Part shown: positions 12,514 to 23,411 of the stretch, piece by piece
Numbering within the stretch: the stretch's first letter is position 1
Layout: the number at the start of each line of letters is the position of its first letter
NCBI GenBank assembly: GCA_030533445.1
Contig: CM060070.1
Location: forward strand, 28,916,501 to 28,980,500
DNA: 64,000 nt
Direction: 5' to 3'
DNA from: Cyprinodon diabolis
Taxonomy: Eukaryota; Chordata; Actinopteri; Cyprinodontiformes; Cyprinodontidae
Notes under the pieces: generated by a model
Told to the model about the DNA's origin: nothing
The model's database searches: none
What the model saw: only the letters and a program-made list of their open reading frames with translations
Made by a program: the position numbers and the translations under genes

Positions 12514-13728
12514 TCACCGGCCACTTTATTAGGTACACCTGTCCAACTGCTCCTTAACACTTAATTTCTAAGCAGCCAATCACATGGCGGCAACTCAGTG
12601 CATTTAGGCATGTAGACATGGTCAAGACAATCTCCTGCAGTTCAAACCGAGCATCAGCATGGGGAAGAAAGGTGATTTGAGTGACTTTGAACATGGCATG
12701 ATTGTTGGTGCCAGAAGGGCTGGTCTGAGTATTTCAGAAACTGCTGATCTACTGGGATTTTCACGCACAACCATCTCTAGGGTTTACAGAGAATGGTCCA
12801 AAAAAGGAAAAACATCCAGTGAGCGGCAGTTCTGTGGGCAGAAATGCCTTGTTGATGCGAGAGGTCAGAGGAGAATGGCCAGACTGGTTCGAGCTGATAG
12901 AAGGGCAACAGCGACTCAAATAACCACCCGTTACAACCAAGGTGGGCAGAAGAGCATCTCTGAACGCACAGTACGTTGAACTTTGAGGCAGATGGGCTAC
13001 AGCAGCAGAAGACCACACCGGGTGCCACTCCTTTCAGCTAAGAACAGGAAACTGAGGCTACAATTTGCACAAGCTCATCGAAATTAGACAATAGAAGATT
13101 GGAAAAATGTTGCCTGGTCTGATGAGTCTCGATTTCTGCTGCAACGTTCGGATGGTAGGGTCAGAATTTGGCGTCTACAACATGAAAGCATGGATCCATC
13201 CTGCCTTGTATCAACGGTTCAGGCTGGTGGTGGTGGTGTCATGGTGTGGGGAATATTTTCTTGGCACTCTTTGGGCCCCTTGGTACCAATTGAGCATCGT
13301 TGTAACGCCACACCCTACCTGAGTATTGTTGCTGACCATGTCCATCCCTTTATGACCACAATGTACCCAACTTCTGATGGCTACTTTCAGCAGGATAATG
13401 CGCCATGTCATAAAGCTGGAATCATCTCAGACTGGTTTCTTGAACATGACAATGAGTTCACTGTACTCAAATGGCCTCCACAGTCACCAGATCTCAATCC
13501 AATAGAGCATCTTTGGGATGTGGTGGAACGGGAGATTCGCATCATGGATGTGCAGCCGACAAATCTGCGGCAACTGTGTGATGCCATCATGTCAATATGG
13601 ACCAAACTCCCTGAGGAATGCTTCCAGCACCTTGTTGAATCTATGCCACGAAGAATTGAGGCAGTTCTGAAGGCAAAAGGAGGTCCAACCCGTTACTAGC
13701 ATGGGGTACCTAATAAAGTGGCCGGTGA

Positions 13729-13730
<2 letters not shown>
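12512..13730 (+). mobile_element. Near-intact Tc1/mariner transposon with DD34E transposase relic
   Basis: Inverted termini match over at least 25 bp: ACTCACCGGCCACTTTATTA and onwards from 12512, and its reverse complement ending at 13730. Both ends sit in (TA)n tracts, consistent with the TA target preference of Tc1/mariner. The interior holds a single transposase frame (12659-13699). The element is about 1.2 kb, usual for the group. Confidence 0.9.
12659..13699 (+). pseudogene. Tc1 transposase pseudogene, two in-frame stops
   Basis: DNA-cutting and joining enzyme of a Tc1 element; it would bind the terminal repeats and move the element into TA sites. A single frame of 347 codons runs from MGKKGDLSDFEHGMIVGARR to GGPTRY and stop, with no frameshift. 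It is broken by TGA at 12977-12979, where an Arg codon (CGA) is expected, and TAG at 13085-13087, where a Trp codon is expected. The N-terminal helix-turn-helix (ISETADLLGFSRTTISRVY) is intact. The catalytic triad is visible: Asp in WSDESRF, Asp in QQDNAPCH and Glu in SPDLNPIEHLW, the last two spaced as in DD34E enzymes. Few lesions suggest a fairly recent insertion. Confidence 0.92.

Positions 13731-13731
<1 letters not shown>

Positions 13732-13802
<71 letters not shown>
13732..13802. repeat. (TA)n microsatellite between Tc1 and LINE fragment
   Basis: About 68 bases of alternating TA. It separates the right Tc1 terminus from the 3' end of a minus-strand LINE fragment. Confidence 0.95.
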
Positions 13803-13806
<4 letters not shown>

Positions 13807-14195
13807 CTGTTTTCTCACCCCTCGTGGGGTGGTATGTGTCATCCTCAAGCTCGGGTCCTCGGGTCCTGTTCCTAGGACTGCGCTCTTCTGGACAGAGACC
13901 TCTGATGTTTTACCTGGGATCTGCTGTAGCCACTCTCCCAGTTTGGGGGTCACAGCCCCCAGTGCTCCAATTACCACTGGCACCACTGCTGCTCTTACTT
14001 TCCACATCTTTTATAGCTCCTCTTTCAGCCCTTGGTATTTCTCAAGCTTCTCGTGTTCTTTCTTCTTGATGTTGCTGTCGCTTGGGATTGCCACATCTAT
14101 CACTACTGCCTTCTTCTGCTGTTTGTCGATCAACACGATGTCTGGTTGCTAGGGAACCAGGGCAACTTGATGACAAATTGGCTACTGGAACAAGA
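13803..14195 (-). mobile_element. 3' end of an RLE-type LINE (R2/R4/Rex6-like), truncated
   Basis: On the minus strand the translation contains [11 protein letters not shown], then [20 protein letters not shown], a PD...D pattern of the restriction-like endonuclease found at the C-terminus of R2/R4-type LINEs. This is followed by KMWKVRAAVVPVVIGALGAV and PKLGEWLQQIPG, then SVQKSAVLGT. One stop interrupts the frame (in the 'EEL*KMW' region). The 3' end abuts a (TA)n tract on one side and the truncated 5' side abuts another. A second fragment of the same type lies at about 51361-51792. Family naming is from remembered features of fish LINEs. Confidence 0.7.
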
Positions 14196-14206
14196 CATAG
14201 ATGGAC

Positions 14207-14317
<111 letters not shown>

Positions 14318-15900
14318 AGACAGGTGAATGGACTGAGTAATTAAGCCAGCCATCAGTACCAATATCATGACAGTCTATGTTCTATTTTTATGTCAACAAT
14401 AGTTTTAAATAAGGTAGTGAAGTACTCTCTTTTAGAGTCATTACAACCACGACTGGAGTAAGATAAACACTATGTAGAGAGTTAATTTAACAGTAATTCA
14501 GAGTGGGACCAAATGCACTTGAACTGGTGTTAAACTTGACTCTTAAAGTGTTACTTCAACACTGGAGGATTTACAAAAGAAAAACAACAACAAAAACTTG
14601 AGAACAGCAAAAAGTTAGTGGCATCAGGTTATCACCAGGTTTTCATGCCATTTGCTTACCATCCAGGTGTTTGGTTATCAGGAACCATCACAAATATAAA
14701 CAGCTTAAAGTTTCTGCATTCAAACATCCTTTTCTTTTTTAAAAGACCACTGTAAATTCACTTCTAATTATCAATATAATTTATTATTTTTACATGTTTT
14801 AACTTTCCTGCCCTGTGTGTGTTAAGCACGTTCTAATTTTCATCTGTTAAAGGTGCTATAATAAACGTAATTACCTTGGAGGGTAAAACAACAAAGATCA
14901 AGGTTGCGTTTACTGTCCAGATTTAAGTTAAACCATAAGCTGTTCACTTTATTTTCAATGCTTTGTAAGATTGAGCAGTCCCTGTAGCAGCCGGGACCTC
15001 TCTGAACGCTTTCTCCAGTAGATTTGATATATCGAAGCTGGCAGGTTGGTTTCCGCCCTCTTTTTCAGAACCAGTTTTTGGTTGTGCCCCATAGGCTGCG
15101 GCCCAGCACAAGGGTTACTTTTGTCAGGGACTAATCCAGGGGCTACACATCTTTAGCAACATGGTGGGATAAAAGCCCATCAAACCACTGCTTTATGGGA
15201 GCAAATCTATCCTAATCCCACGCTTTATCTAAACAAAGGGAGAGAAACAAGGGGATAGAAAGAAACTGTGCAGACACAGGGCAGGACTAGGACCTAACGA
15301 TCCAAAGAAGTAGTTGCACTGGAGAAGCTAACCATTTTTGACAGGCTTTCACTAAAGGATTGACGAAAAACAATAAAAGAAAAAGAAAAAACTTGAACAC
15401 AGGGATTTCAGAAAATGCTTCTCAGAGATTTTCATTTTCCCATTTTTTAAGTTAAGCTAAGCTTTCAGATCCTCAAGGGATATGTTGAAATGATTGAGAT
15501 TCAATTCAAAAACCTGTGTTGTCGAGAAATCTTGGCAGGGGGCACCTGTCATTTTAGGATACTTGAAAGAAGCTGTTCTTGGTTTACATGGCTGATCTAA
15601 ACACGCGACAACAAAGTGATTGTGAACCTTTTCTTTGGTGTTTTCTCAGATAAAGAAAAGAGAGTATGGGAATTCCTCTATCACATTTCACACGCTGCTC
15701 CTTTACACCAACTGGTGACCCTTAGCTTGTATCTAAAGAGTAAAGCATTTTATTTTAATAAACCTCGAACCCTTAAGACTCTGGATAATGCCCTGTGTGA
15801 AGACCTTTAAAACAGACAGAGTGACAGCAGCAAAGTACAGAGTCTCTTTACAACACTCTGTAGGAGACCGTTTATCTCTGCCACCTTTTGTCTGAACGGA
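14318..15900. other. Intergenic sequence, no gene recognised
   Basis: Unique sequence. A GC-richer, higher-complexity part at about 14975-15240 is not a repeat I recognise. No open frame has coding character. Confidence 0.5.
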
Positions 15901-15989
15901 CCACCCTTGATAATCAGTAGAGCTTCAAAATTCACATATTCTGTGTTAATGCATGTTTCGACTGAGTATGTGTGTGTGCATGTCAGGGG

Positions 15990-16650
15990 GCAAATCCCCT
16001 GACCCCATTTCATGTTTGCTGCCAGTTCCAATTTCTATCTTTGTGCTGCGGCAACTCACTGCGAATCCCAAGAGTCGCAACTGCAAATGACTCCGTGAGT
16101 TAGAGGCTCCATTTTCTGCCGCAGCCCAGTTGCTCCACGAGAGGACTGTTTTTAGCCCGCCGGTCAGAAAGGCCAAGCAGAGATTGAGAGCAAGGCAGTT
16201 CTGGCTCTATGTACATAAACCACCACAGCTGGAGGGTCCTCTAAGGTGCACAGACTTGGTGACACACATAACTCACTGCCTGACGGTAAATACACTGCCC
16301 TCATTCCCACACACGCGCTACAAACCTCTGGCTTTTGTAATTTAATCGGAAATATCGGAGAAGGAATTCACTTGCATTGTATTTGTTGTATTTCTTAGCC
16401 CCCCTGCTGGCCTGTGTCGCTGCCACATGAGTGGGGTAATTAAGAGATAATAGGCCAGGGATGTTCATCAGGGACTGAGTGATTAGTGATTCATTACATG
16501 AGCTTAGAATGAGGAATAAGAGAGAAGGGAAGTGGAATGTGAATGGGGCGGCTGGGGCTGGAGGAGCAGCCTGACAAATTACCGGTGGATTTATCCTGGG
16601 TAATTAACTATCACCCTGGGACGGAGCTGGGAATATCAGAGACCTACTGT
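15990..16650. promoter_or_regulatory. Candidate conserved non-coding block with TAATTA motifs
   Basis: High-complexity, GC-balanced sequence without repeat signatures. The stretch 16425-16640 has homeodomain core sites: TAATTA at about 16438-16443 and 16601-16606, plus GATTAGTGATTCATTA in between. It lies about 7.5-8 kb upstream of dmbx1. Judged by appearance only. Confidence 0.3.
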
Positions 16651-17235
16651 GGAGACCCTCAGTCAGCACACAGACGGACTTACTCTTAAATACTTGAAAA
16701 ATGAATGAGCCAAATAGAAAACAAGTCTTCAAATTTCTTTTCCTTTTTCTGCGATTTCGGTGCTAAATTGAATGATTTTATTTCAGGTTTGGATTAACTG
16801 AACACATTAAAGAAATCAATCACAAAATAAAGACTACACATTCAGCGGAGTGGAAGGAAATTTCCTTTAGGAAACTGAGTACATCCCATTACTACATTGC
16901 TTGCTTGTAGAACCAGCTTTAGCAGAATAACTTGAGGTACAGTAGTTGTTTTCTCTTCCTACTTCTTTGCACTGCTCTTAGAAAGATTAGCAGGCATTCC
17001 ATCATATGGTTTTAAAGTCCTTACACTGACTACCTGTAGGTCAGAAAATAGACTTTATACTACATCTATTAGTTTATAAGTTTCCGAGCACTTTAGGACC
17101 ATTATACATGAAAGACTTAATATCAATCGTATTAACCTTCCAGAACATTCAGGTCTTCTGGTTCCAAGTCTCCTTTGTATCCCCCGAATCTACAATTTTT
17201 ATATGCATTTAACCTGGAACATAATCCCTGAAAAC
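16651..17235. other. Intergenic sequence, no gene recognised
   Basis: AT-rich unique sequence. The patch at 17000-17180 vaguely resembles LINE-derived sequence (a 'TTTATACTACATCTATTAG'-type segment) but is too weak to assign. Confidence 0.4.
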
Positions 17236-17239
17236 TGCA

Positions 17240-17558
17240 AAAGATCCAACCATCTATTTTCCTTCTGGCCTATCTCCAGCTGTCAATGGGCAAGAGGCGG
17301 GATACACCCAGGACAGGTCTCCAGTACATCGCAGGGCAACACAGAGACAAACAACCATTCACACACACACACTATAAGGAGAATTTAGAGAAGCCAATTA
17401 GCCTTACAGTCATGTTTTTGAACTGCGGGAGGAAGCTGTAGTACCAGGAAAGAACCTCACATGCAAACTCCATGCAGAAAGACCCCGGACTAGGAATCAA
17501 ACCCAGAACCTTCATACAGCAAGGCAGCTGTGCTACCCACTCCTCCACTGTGCAGCCT
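17240..17558 (-). mobile_element. tRNA-derived SINE (V-SINE/DANA-like), near full length
   Basis: On the minus strand the head begins GGCTGCACAGTGGAGGAGTG with an A-box-like segment, then a B-box GGTTTGATTCC about 45 bases on. The central domain shared by V-SINEs follows: GCATGGAGTTTGCATGTGAG, GAGGTTCTTTCCTGG, TTCCTCCCGCAGTTC and AAAAACATGAC. A (TG)n stretch and the tail region CCTGTCCTGGGTGTATCCCG then CTCTTGCCCATTGACAGCTG complete it. It is the same family as the (ATCC)n-linked piece near 0.65 kb. Confidence 0.85.
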
Positions 17559-17805
17559 GCAAAATATCAAAATTACTAAATTCCTTTAATTAATACCAAA
17601 GATCATCCTGTTTAGAGCTGCTTTTGATTAGTAGTCCACGAAAAAATCCAGGTGAAAAGCTCCTCTAAACATAGACCATCTCGCTATGACTATCATGTGT
17701 ATCTACTTGATGGTTTTTATGATTTTGTGTGACGATTCTGATGTTTTGATAATTTGCTGTGTACTTGATTGCTGTTTGTAAATTATTTTAATGGTTGCTA
17801 CAGTT

Positions 17806-18068
17806 CGCAGCAAACTTTCTGTGTTTGATTCTTGGCACTGGGTCTTTCTGCATGGAGTTTGCAAGTTTTCCCTGTGCATGCTTGGGTTCTCACCAGGTAT
17901 TCCAGCTTCCTCCCACAGTCCCAAAAACATGACTTTTAGGTTAACTGGTGTCTCTGAATTGCCCTTAGGGGTGTGTGTGTGTGTGTGTGCATAGTCTGGT
18001 CTGCCAGAGATAGGCACCAGTTCCTACGCGACACTGAAGGATTAGGAGGGAGAAGATGGATGGGTGGT
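17806..18068 (+). mobile_element. V-SINE-like SINE copy, 5'-truncated, ending in (GGAT) unit
   Basis: Plus-strand copy: the B-box remnant GTTTGATTCTTGG, the central domain GCATGGAGTTTGCAAG, CTTCCTCCCACAGTCC and AAAAACATGAC, a (GT)n tract at 17969-17990, then GAGATAGGCACCAG and a short GGATGGGTGG end. It is oriented opposite to the copy 250 bases upstream. Confidence 0.8.
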
Positions 18069-21000
18069 TTTACAGCACCCATCCAACCCTCTGAGTTGCC
18101 TTGCTGAAAAAAAGGTGGCATAAGATAATAAATAAAGAATCAATAAAAAATTTGTACTTATTTACTTGTATACAAAGTTTTGTTAATTTTGTTAGTATCT
18201 AGACATAGATGTGCCCAATGCAACTCACTGGTTCAGTTCTATTTTACATATTCTGCTAAAGGTTGCATGACCCTGTTTCACATAAGCTTTAGGTGCAAAA
18301 AGCTGTGGGTTCTAGAAGTTAACCGTGACAGCGGAGCTGCATTGAATGTAGTGTGCCACTGGGCATGAAGGCATCATTTTGAATTTCCGGCTACCTGCTT
18401 TTGTTAGTAAACTTAAACCAATTCATTAACTTTTAAGTTAATCTGAACATGCCAATATGCAAATTATTTATATTATGTTGTATCTACTCAATATAATTAT
18501 GTTTTCTAAATACATCAGTGATGTTGAAACAGAAAGATATGCTTAGATAGATCCATTGTATCTTCACAGTATTATTACGTGCTCCTCAAGACATGAAACA
18601 ATAGTGTTAAAGTATTTGAAGATGCTTAAATAAAAGTATAGATGCTAAAATTTGTTTTCAGTGCACATAGAGTACAAAAAACAAGAAGTATGGCAAACTG
18701 AACTTGATTTTGGACCCTGATTCCTGTCCATCAAAGCTACCTCAATATTTGGGATCAGATTGAGACATAACTAGATAGACAATGGGGTTTGTTTAAAAAA
18801 TAAGAGAAAATGATGCTTTAAGTAATGGAATAATGTGGTCTTAAGGTGGTTTTAATGTGATCTTAAGGTGGCTTAGAAAAAAGGCAACCCATCCTTAGGT
18901 GTTTTAGGATCACCTTTAGGATAAACTACCCTGATCTGAAAGTTTGCAGGAAGAAACTGTGAGTTAGCCAAAAATTGTATGCAAAGCCCTACACTACTGG
19001 GCTCTGATAATCAATATATTACAATTTAATGTAAGACTGACCTTTATCAGCTTTATTCGACATTAACTTGAGTTAAAAAAGCACTTTAGTATATGAAATT
19101 TCAAAACGGAAAACAGTTTCCAGTTCTACATTTGTAATCCAAATTACTATGACCATCATCTATGCATTCAGGTAAAAAAAAAAAAAAAGTTTAAATTAGA
19201 AAAGTCACACCATAACCTTTTAAAGAGTCTTTGCATGACTCAGACAAAGCGGTTTGACCCGCTATTCGACTGTCATGATCCTCTAAAGCAGGAACATCCA
19301 TATTTCCATCTTTGTAGATCTTCCAAAGCCAGCCTCCCATCCAGGAATAATCCTCTCTGGACCATATCAGCCCCACAAAGTAGTGAACGCTTACACAGAG
19401 AAGTTGATTTCCTCTGTCTCTGTTATCTGATTTGGAAGCACTTAGAAACAACTCTGAGTCTTTTCCTGATTAAAAGGACGAGGACAAAAAAAATAAATTC
19501 CCCGGTGTGATAACCGCTTTCACTAAGCTACCTCTAAACATTCAACATCTGTCTATTGTTGTTAAATCTGCTTTAAAGCATCTGCGGGTCATTTGGATTC
19601 AAACATTTAGTGAATTGAGGCTCATCTGTCGAGCTTAAGGCACTATCAACCAGTTCTGTTCTCTTTTCAAATGACAACCTCTCTGAACTTCTTTATAGCG
19701 TTGTTTAGCAATATCACAGGTGGTATTTTAAATGCCTGTTTTTTTAATTAATGCACCCTAAAAAGGTCAAATGTAAGAGACCATGTATGGACCCCCAGTA
19801 CATGATGCATTTGTAATTTGGGTTTCCAAACAGCCGAGCTTCAGTTTAATCCATCACAAACTCTCTACTCATCAACCTGTTTTTTGGTAAGAGCACATTA
19901 GTCTTGTTAAGTCAAGCTCTTATCCATAAGCTTTATTATACAGTGTTTTATGAAATGAACATAAGGAAAGGTTTTATTGTTCTTCCATAATCTGGGTTTA
20001 TGGTTTGTTTTGAAAAAGCCTTCTTAGAAAGGCTTTTTCTTTCTCTGGGGGGAAACTGTATTCTGCATTACACCACTGAATGGACAGAGAGCCTCTAATC
20101 TAACATGAGTACATGAGCCTTGATGGTTTCTTTCTGTGGTACGGTATAGAAGCTGTGTTCCAGGTTTCCTATTTTCTTTTTCACAGCAGGGAGTTCACGG
20201 TCCATGAAGACAGAAACGTATGTCAGAGCATCACAAGCTGAATTAAGATGTAAGGATTCCAAAAATTAACCAAACTCTTCAGTCGGGTTCAAAAAACTAG
20301 ATCACTATAAATATACAGCTTTTTGAAAGGAAGCGTTGACATGTCTGTGCTGAGTTCTGGAAAATAATCCATTTATATGCACTTAAAAACCAAATTATGA
20401 CCTTGTTTTATCTGTAATACAGAAATTATAAACAAAAATATGTGTCTTATTCTCTCTAATAACTACAGTAGTCTGAGCCCCTTTGGTTGAAGCAACTTTG
20501 GATGAGATACTTGTAACCACTGTTACTGAGTAGGGGGTTACCCTCTCTATATGTGAAATGTATAATTTTTTTTTTGCATGATCAGCCACCAGGATTTTGA
20601 ATTTCACAATTATTTAATTAATTATTAATTAATTATTAGCCTGTCCTGGCAAATAAATAGTATGGTTTGTGTCCTTGTCATTTTTTACTGTTCAGAACTG
20701 CACTTTATTTACTGTTTTCTTTAAAGAAATATTTTCAAAGCACCCTCTGATGCATGACCTGGATTAGTAATGGATTCTATGGCAGTTAGCTGACCAAATT
20801 TGCTACATGCCTCAGGCTTCAGTTCTTTATTTTATATTTTTTATGCTGAATTTACTTTATGCCAAACAAAATTCCATCAAAGACGTATCTATTAGAAGAT
20901 TATACCAGAAATCCTGGTCTTGTCCAATTTGTCTGGGATAAAGTATAGTTTGGCCTAAAATGTTCGTAGTATTTTTTTTGTTGTTCAGGCTTGTACTGTC

Positions 21001-21130
21001 GTATGAAAAGTAGCAACAGCTTGCTGTAGGTCATGTGATTACCTTTAAGGATGCATGTGAAAATCTCTGCCATTAAACCGTCTGCTGCTGGGAGAATAGT
21101 GCTTGGAAAGCCAGACCTGGACATCACTGT
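18069..21130. other. Intergenic sequence, no gene recognised
   Basis: AT-rich unique sequence with poly-A at about 19174-19188. A small perfect hairpin lies at 20012-20039 (GAAAAAGCCTT and AAGGCTTTTTC, 6-base loop). No open frame longer than about 90 codons and none with a recognisable domain. Confidence 0.55.
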
Positions 21131-21131
21131 G

Positions 21132-23411
21132 CACTGAAAAAAACAACTCATAAGATTTACTTAAAAGATATATTGTAAGTATCTGCATGCAAATGATTTA
21201 AGTAAGATTTAATGCTGCAATATCAGGGAACACTCACTTTCCATATCAAGGGAATTTTACTTTCCATAAAGCCGGGCATACAAAGCCTGTGCGATTTTTT
21301 CAATCTTTGCACGCAGCAACAGCTTACACAGTATGAGTTTACTGCTCATTATGTATGTGCAACATGACGCTCTGATGCAATCTACCTGCTCACACTGTAC
21401 GTCTAAAAACCACGTCGGATACAGCTCCGCAGTGAGATGGAGCTACTCTGACTCGTCTATCTGGGAGGCAAATGAGTAGAAGAGGAATATGAAGCTCACT
21501 AGAGTGAACTGCGCTGCCTTGGTAAATTGAGCAATGTTGTGCTAAAAGCCCTAAAAAGAAAAGGCAATGACATATTTGGACATGGCTGAGCAAAGGTAGC
21601 TACTATTCAGACATCCCGAGTCTCCCGGAAGTTCCGGGAGTCTCCCTGATATGGATAGTTGTTCACGGATGCCCGCAAGTCGGATAAATTGTCCCGGATT
21701 TTAGATTATGTGAGGTGGTGTTTTTTAAAGAGAGGGTGCAGGCAGCACAATAGTTTGTACATCATGTGTGGATTAGAACTACGTCGATTGCACAGGCACA
21801 ACAAGAGAGGAAGAAAAAAAAAAACAGAATCCTTGTTTGTGCATGCCCACTGAGCGATTTGCTCACGATGGTTGGAAGAAAATCAATCATGTCTGATTTT
21901 CCCCCGACCTCGTTACCCACTGAACGCTAAACAACGCACAATCAGGCTGAAAGTCGGCCCGATCAGAAAATTTACAGAACATTTACTTAATTACATCCAC
22001 GTTGTCAGTTAGATTAATTTAAACAAATTAAGTAAAGTATACTTGTTTTTCAAAGGCAAAAACAGCATTTTACTCAAAATTTTAAGGGGACACAGGAAAA
22101 AAAAACATTCACACCTAAGGGGAATTTTGAGAAGTCAATTAACTTAACAGTCATGCTTTTGTACTGTGGGAGGAAGCGGGAGTACCCGGAGAGAACCCAC
22201 GCATGCTCAGGGAGAACATGCAAACAGGTCGCCAGTACATCGCAGGGCAACACAGAACAAACAAATATTCATACACTATAAGGAGAATTTAGAGAAGTCA
22301 ATTAGCCTTACAGTCATGTTTTTGGACTGTGGGAGGAAGCTGTAGTACCCGGAGAGAACCTCACATGCAAAGAGAGAACATGAAAACTCCTTGCAGAAAG
22401 ACCCCCGTGCTGGGAATCCAACACAGGATCCTCTTACTGCAAGGCAGCAGTGCTACCCACTGAGCAGCCCAACCAACTGGAATCTTACTTTTCAAATATG
22501 CAATAAAAATGTGTAACCCTCTGAAATTGAGAGATTCAACATCAGTTACAGAAATATACTCATATGTAAGATTAAGAATATTTAACTTACAAAAACATGC
22601 TCAAAACAACTTCTGGGCGAGGGTCAGAAAAGAAACAGCCACTTAAACTTTGAGCAGTAGTGTAAAGATTATGTATGCCTCTATTTAAATGGAAAAAACA
22701 TGTACAAATATAGCATTAATAGTAAAAGTGCAAATTTGGTCTGACTTGTAAACAACAAATACACAGTATTTCATGTACATCACATCCAACACAGATCTGA
22801 TAATATATCCCTACTCAAATATGCAATAAAAACATTTAAAACCTACACTCTGAAACAGTGTAATTTCAACATTCAAACCAGTCGTCCAGACTAGTGGACT
22901 TTTAAGAATGCAATTACAACAGTAAGGAAACAAATTTAACAGCTTAAATTGTCTAAACTGTGGGAGGGTATGCCAAGTTCAGGACCTTTATATCAGTCCC
23001 ATGAGCAGCAAGCAGGCTTTTGCAGTACTGTTACACCCTGCCAAAAAGACTGTCATCGGGACTACCTCTTGCTCTGTGTGTGATCCTGTGGCGTCTGAAC
23101 TCGGAGCAGAATCAGTCCTGCTGTGAGCTACTTTGCACATGCACCGTGCCTACGTTTCAAAACGTAAAATTTTTTGAGTAAAGCTTATGTAGTATTTTTA
23201 GGTTTATGTACATACTTCTGTTAAACATTTAAATAGTATAAGGAAATCTGAGTGAAACTTTTTCTTTCCCCAAAATTCATGTATTACATAAAAAAAGGTT
23301 TAATTTTACTTCAGAAACTCTAATTTTTACTGAAGCTTAAAAATACAGAGAGGAAATTATGATGAATACTCCAGTAGAGTTTACTGCACCAGAAAGTCAC
23401 TTTTTTCAATG
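21132..23411. mobile_element. Composite non-autonomous DNA element (candidate)
   Basis: Left terminus CACTGAAAAAAACAACTCAT and the reverse complement of the right terminus, CATTGAAAAAAGTGACTTTC, agree at about 14 of the first 17 positions, suggesting decayed inverted termini 2.28 kb apart. The left 110 bases ('AAGATTTACTTAAAAGATAT' and similar) and the patch at about 21985-22050 resemble a common fish AT-rich repeat. Inside are a separate unrelated block (about 21255-21980) and a SINE array (22105-22470). No transposase frame is seen. The whole-element call is tentative. Confidence 0.4.
22105..22470 (-). mobile_element. V-SINE-like SINE with partially duplicated body
   Basis: The central domain appears twice in tandem in the same orientation: 22105-22220 (TGTGGGAGGAAGCGGGAGTA, ACCCGGAGAGAACCCACGCA) and 22255-22400 (TGTGGGAGGAAGCTGTAGTA). 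The second unit continues through the B-box region (GGGAATCCAACACAGG) to the head at 22470. The junction 'CAAACAGGTCGCCAGTACAT' joins the head-side of one body to the tail-side of the next, as in a SINE inserted into or recombined with another copy. Confidence 0.75.

Noticed and set aside
20012..20039. Perfect 11-bp hairpin with a T-rich right arm
   Set aside because: It resembles a bacterial terminator, but this is eukaryotic DNA with no nearby gene; probably chance.
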